Source of the DNA: Bacteroidales bacterium
Lineage (GTDB): Bacteria > Bacteroidota > Bacteroidia > Bacteroidales > UBA4181
Reading direction: 5' to 3'
Assembly (NCBI GenBank): GCA_031287245.1
Contig: JAITTD010000106.1
Span: 1 to 18,553 of the forward strand
Length of the DNA: 18,553 nt
The notes below the pieces were generated by a model. It made no database searches and had not been told where the DNA came from. It saw only the letters and a program-made list of their open reading frames with translations. Each line of letters begins with the position of its first letter. Positions within the stretch are counted from its first letter, which is position 1. Positions 15,419-18,553 of this stretch are shown here, one piece after another. Both the position numbers and the translations under genes were made by a program.

Positions 15419-15423
15419 TCTAT

Positions 15424-16917
15424 TTACGCTATAAACGCTGCCAGTCCGTCAGGGTTCAATGTCCAGTCGGCATGATTTTTCAGGGATTCGGCGGCGGTAA
15501 GCACCGCGCAGGAGTATCCTGCTGCTGACAACATGGGCGCATCGTGTGCAGAATTGCCCACAGCGAGAGTTTGGGCAGGATCAATGCCGGCTTGGGCGCA
15601 TATACGGCGCAGTCCGGTGGCTTTGTCGGCGTTTCGGTCAACGATGGTGAGCAGGCAATTTTCTTGAAAAAGGCGATAGTTGTCGCTGTGGAGCGTTTTG
15701 TACAACTGTTGCACGTCAGACGCCGATTTTGCCGTGAGGGCATATTTGTACAAACTTCCGTCGGGGGCGCGGTATGCGGTGACTTTGGTGCTGGCAGGCA
15801 TCGCAATATTCGGAAGTGGTAGTACCGGTATGTACTCATCATCTCCGCCACTGCGGATATGAGCGCCATCTGCAAATACCCCGCCACGAAACAAGCCCCA
15901 CAGCGTGCCCAATGTTTGCCGCGCATATTCCTCAGGCAGCGAGGTGGCGAGATACAACGGGATGGTGCGGGCAAGATGCTCCAATGCGTGGCTGTAAGCG
16001 GGCGGGATATTGCCGTTGGCATCGGTCAGTGTGCCGTCAATATCAAAGAAGATGGCATGGACAGCGCGTTTTTCAGGGATACGCCAAAAGGCGCCTTCTC
16101 CCATCATTTGCCGTAATCGACTGTTTTTCAGGTTACTGTATGCAATGTAACAATCGCATATTTTGCGTTCGCATGGCTTGTTGGCACTCCACAACGCTTG
16201 GCTTCGCGGACAGGCAAAAACGCCGCGTTCGTTGAAGAATGTCGTAGTTCGACCGCCATCGCATACGGCGTAATCCGCGCGGGGCGGGTGCAGGTCGTAG
16301 AGAAAAAGGTTGTCGATGGAGGAGAAAAAGCGTTGCTCTGAGGCGGTTAGGCGGCGTGTAAGTCCCTGCATAGCATTGACAAACAGATAAATGGTCGGCG
16401 AAAGTTTTTGGCGCAATGTCCGAATAACGTCCTCGTTTGCCGGATTGCCCACTACTCCGACACAAACTCCTGCCTGATGTGCTTGCAGCCAATGAATCTT
16501 TCCCACAAACTCGTCCACGCCGGTCATTTCGGGATGGAAACTTGCCCAAATCCTGATTTTGAACAGAGGAAACCCCATCATGAACCGCTGAGGCGCAAAC
16601 GACAGGTTGGTCTGAATGCCGACGCCTTCAATATGCGGCAGTCGTGCCAAACGAGCGATACCCTCCTGATAATACGGATGAATCAACGCTTCCCCATAAG
16701 GCAGTATCATGATATTGCGGATATGCTTGTGGTGTTCAACCCAATCAATGAAACTGTTCAGCATTTTATGGTCATTCTCCTGCTCGGCAACCGACATCTG
16801 ACTTTTGGCAAAGGGACAATACCCACAACGATAGTTACACGACCGCAACAGCCCTCTGTAATAGATGTTTGTGATGGCATTGTTCTCGGTTCCGCTTGTA
16901 AAATTGTAATTGAGCAT
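15424..16917 (-). CDS. Radical SAM enzyme (STM4011-like) fused to a HAD phosphatase
   Basis: This 497-residue protein has two enzyme parts. Residues about 15-260 are a radical SAM domain with Cys27, Cys31 and Cys34 (CNYRCGYC) to bind the [4Fe-4S] cluster and S-adenosylmethionine. Further cysteines at 219, 236, 249, 254 and 256 (CERKICDCYIAYSNL) could hold an auxiliary cluster. The blocks CPFAK, LPYGEALIHPYY, VGIQTNLSF and ASFHPE resemble, from memory, the STM4011 family of uncharacterised radical SAM proteins. Residues about 286-497 are a Cof-type HAD hydrolase: DIDGT (292-296), Ser326, Lys432 and GNSAHD (454-459). All HAD catalytic residues are present. The usual neighbours of STM4011 proteins are absent in this window. 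It starts 24 bases after the Fic stop. The substrate is unknown. Confidence 0.85.
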   Translation of the reverse strand: MLNYNFTSGTENNAITNIYYRGLLRSCNYRCGYCPFAKSQMSVAEQENDHKMLNSFIDWVEHHKHIRNIMILPYGEALIHPYYQEGIARLARLPHIEGVGIQTNLSFAPQRFMMGFPLFKIRIWASFHPEMTGVDEFVGKIHWLQAHQAGVCVGVVGNPANEDVIRTLRQKLSPTIYLFVNAMQGLTRRLTASEQRFFSSIDNLFLYDLHPPRADYAVCDGGRTTTFFNERGVFACPRSQALWSANKPCERKICDCYIAYSNLKNSRLRQMMGEGAFWRIPEKRAVHAIFFDIDGTLTDANGNIPPAYSHALEHLARTIPLYLATSLPEEYARQTLGTLWGLFRGGVFADGAHIRSGGDDEYIPVLPLPNIAMPASTKVTAYRAPDGSLYKYALTAKSASDVQQLYKTLHSDNYRLFQENCLLTIVDRNADKATGLRRICAQAGIDPAQTLAVGNSAHDAPMLSAAGYSCAVLTAAESLKNHADWTLNPDGLAAFIA

Positions 16918-16941
16918 AATATTGTCGTTCGGGCATAAATT

Positions 16942-17940
16942 CTAATTTACTTTCCAATATCCTGTTTTGTCGCTTCCTATACGGGCTATTATTCCCCTTT
17001 CCTTTAATTGGCGTAAATTATTTTCTATTGTACGAACCGGTTTTAACAGTTTCTGCGCCATTTCATAAGTTCTGATTTGCGAATTTTCCTTTATTAAAGA
17101 GAGAATTTCCTTTTGGGTTGCATTTACACCACCATTTACACCACCATTTACACCACCATTTTGATGTTTTACGGTGTCGTCATCTATATATTGATACATA
17201 GATTTTTCTATTGTTTCGAGCATAAAATCTATAAACGGACGGCAATCTACGCCGTTGGTGTGCGATTGTTGCAATGCTTCGTAATATTTTGCCTGATTGT
17301 AATAAATCATTGTTTCCACAGGCATCCACTCAAAAAGCGGATGCCACTTGTTCAGCACGAGTGTTTGCCAAAGCCGCCCGATTCGCCCGTTGCCATCGCG
17401 AAACGGGTGGATATGCTCAATCATAAAGTGCATTGCCGAACTTTTGATAAGTGCATGTGTATCAGTGGTTTTTCCCCATTCGAGCAGTTCGGCAATCAAT
17501 GTCGGCACTTCCTTAAAATCTGCTCCTGAATGTAGAATTTCTCTGCGGCTGTTGACCACCGCCACGCCAACCGTGCGCAACCGCCCGGATTCCGACACAA
17601 GATTTTCGGTAATAAAACGGTGCGCCTTCAAAAAATCGTCAAGGCTGTAAGGGTCTAAATCGGGGATTTGCTCGTATGCCGCGAAAGCGTTTTTCACTTC
17701 CTTAATATCGTGCAGGGGCGCTAAAACCACTTTACCGTTGAGCACATCAAAAACCTGCTGCGTGGTAAGCCGGTTGCCTTCAATGGCGGTAGTAGAGCCA
17801 ATCGATAAAATACGATTGGCTCTTCGCAAGTGCAACACATCTTTCGACTGCTCTTCCGAAATCTTTACACGTTCCAAAAGGGCATAAATTTTGCCTATCT
17901 TCTCGTGCCACAGCGGATTGTTTGTGAAAAAAATGTTCAT
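16942..17940 (-). CDS. Fic-domain protein with C-terminal winged helix
   Basis: Fic proteins usually transfer AMP from ATP to a target hydroxyl. With the ATG at 17940 this one has 332 residues; a TTG at 17955, overlapping the upstream stop, would add five. The N-terminal part carries the inhibitory motif TTAIEG (50-55, Glu54), so the enzyme is of the self-inhibited class. The core motif HPFRDGNGRIGR (178-189) is intact, with catalytic His178. A low-complexity linker of repeated Gly-Gly-Val-Asn (about 262-273) is coded by a 12-base tandem repeat. The C-terminal part (about 275-332, QKEILSLIKENSQIRTYEMAQKLLKPVRTIENNLRQLKERGII) is a winged-helix DNA-binding domain, suggesting self-regulation or a DNA-linked target. 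It follows the nucleoid-associated gene by 11 bases. Confidence 0.9.
   Translation of the reverse strand: MNIFFTNNPLWHEKIGKIYALLERVKISEEQSKDVLHLRRANRILSIGSTTAIEGNRLTTQQVFDVLNGKVVLAPLHDIKEVKNAFAAYEQIPDLDPYSLDDFLKAHRFITENLVSESGRLRTVGVAVVNSRREILHSGADFKEVPTLIAELLEWGKTTDTHALIKSSAMHFMIEHIHPFRDGNGRIGRLWQTLVLNKWHPLFEWMPVETMIYYNQAKYYEALQQSHTNGVDCRPFIDFMLETIEKSMYQYIDDDTVKHQNGGVNGGVNGGVNATQKEILSLIKENSQIRTYEMAQKLLKPVRTIENNLRQLKERGIIARIGSDKTGYWKVN
17122..17160. repeat. 12-base tandem repeat inside the Fic gene
   Basis: ATTTACACCACC occurs three times exactly (17122-17157) with the start of a fourth unit. In the minus-strand frame it codes Gly-Gly-Val-Asn repeats between the Fic and winged-helix domains. 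Because the unit is a multiple of three, gain or loss of copies would change the linker length without shifting the frame. Confidence 0.95.
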
Positions 17941-17951
17941 CTGTATGTTAT

Positions 17952-18553
17952 TCAACTTTCTTCCTGATAATAAATTTTGTAATACTTGCGACCGTTTTCG
18001 TCAATACCTTGTTCTACAACATCACGATTGCCTTGTATATGGATTTGAACATTATTATCCAACTTGATGACGCTTTTCAATGCACGTGCTTGTTTCTTTA
18101 CTACACTGTCGGAAATAGTGAAATTATTGGCAATTTCTATTTTATTTTTCTTTGCATACACTGATTTGTATTGATTGAATTTTTCTATTACTTCGGGCTG
18201 TCCGATTACCTCATGGGCAAATTCTTCAAGGTTGAAATTATCTTTCTCTTTGAAAAATTGCACTGATTTATTTAAAAGTTCTATTTGGTCGGCTTTGGAA
18301 ACGTCAAACTGTTGTGGTAATTCGGTTTTGACAAAGTTTTTGCACAACGACATTATATTTTGGGTATTGTAATATTCGTCTTTTCGCGGGCGAATATGCA
18401 AAAAATCATCTATCCAATATTGCGCTTCCACACATTTGTTGGTATTATCCACTACGGCGACAATATAGCCGTTTTCGCGGTCGGTATTGAAAATCAAACA
18501 ACCTTTGTCCAATTTATTGATGTTTATTCCTTTTTCGCTTTCAATCTCAAAGC
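17952..18553 (-). CDS. Nucleoid-associated protein (NA37 type), 5' end outside the window
   Basis: The frame runs off the right edge without a start; about 200 C-terminal residues are visible, from FEIESEKGININKLDKGCLIF onward. The tail SDSVVKKQARALKSVIKLDNNVQIHIQGNRDVVEQGIDENGRKYYKIYYQEE closely resembles the C-terminus of the NdpA/YejK-like nucleoid-associated family (about 340 residues in full). These proteins bind DNA and are found with the nucleoid, but their role is poorly known, and some copies sit in mobile or defence-rich regions. A TTG at 18512 could be read as a start, but the residues upstream of it fit the family, so it is internal. The stop is 11 bases before the Fic ATG, so the two are probably co-transcribed. 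Confidence 0.83.
   Translation of the reverse strand, partial: FEIESEKGININKLDKGCLIFNTDRENGYIVAVVDNTNKCVEAQYWIDDFLHIRPRKDEYYNTQNIMSLCKNFVKTELPQQFDVSKADQIELLNKSVQFFKEKDNFNLEEFAHEVIGQPEVIEKFNQYKSVYAKKNKIEIANNFTISDSVVKKQARALKSVIKLDNNVQIHIQGNRDVVEQGIDENGRKYYKIYYQEES

Noticed and set aside
17122..17160. A CRISPR array
   Set aside because: The units are only 12 bases long, directly adjacent with no spacers, and lie in frame inside the Fic coding sequence.

Overview
This looks like chromosomal DNA from a member of the Bacteroidota, probably Bacteroidales. The evidence is several upstream regions matching the Bacteroidota promoter pattern (TTTG or TTG, 19-20 bases, then TAnnTTTG), little sign of Shine-Dalgarno sequences, lipoprotein signal peptides on glycosidases, a non-SusC TonB-dependent receptor, and housekeeping proteins of Bacteroidota type. 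The species cannot be named from this sequence.

Left third (1-8763), accessory and nutritional: the 3' end of an unrecognised gene runs in from the left edge. A 283-base gap with a palindromic module follows. Then come a GH78 alpha-L-rhamnosidase lipoprotein (+), a convergent TonB-dependent receptor (-), a PIN-toxin/antitoxin pair (-), and a GH63-like glycosidase lipoprotein (+). The two lipoprotein glycosidases and the receptor could serve glycan use, but no SusD, regulator or transporter partner is visible.

Middle (8778-14164), housekeeping: a UvrD/PcrA helicase, a decayed IS4/IS1634-type transposase fragment directly behind its stop codon, tRNA-Asn(GTT) on the minus strand with its own promoter, then a tight uppP-truB-queA run (cell-wall lipid carrier recycling, tRNA pseudouridine-55, queuosine).

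Right part (14168-18553), all on the minus strand: read in transcription order these are a nucleoid-associated (NA37-type) protein running off the right edge, a Fic enzyme with a repeat-encoded linker and C-terminal winged helix, and a radical SAM enzyme resembling the STM4011 type fused to a HAD phosphatase. After a 166-base gap with a repeat and a promoter come a 59-residue BFD-like [2Fe-2S] protein and a sugar-phosphate nucleotidyltransferase. The first three are closely spaced and may be one operon.

The most unusual points are the radical SAM-HAD fusion and its neighbours, and a perfect 28-base repeat that occurs twice, 11.8 kb apart. Each copy starts exactly five bases after the stop codon of the gene upstream of it and has the same orientation relative to that gene. 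The product class of most genes is clear. The substrates of the glycosidases, receptor, Fic enzyme, nucleotidyltransferase and radical SAM enzyme cannot be read from the sequence.
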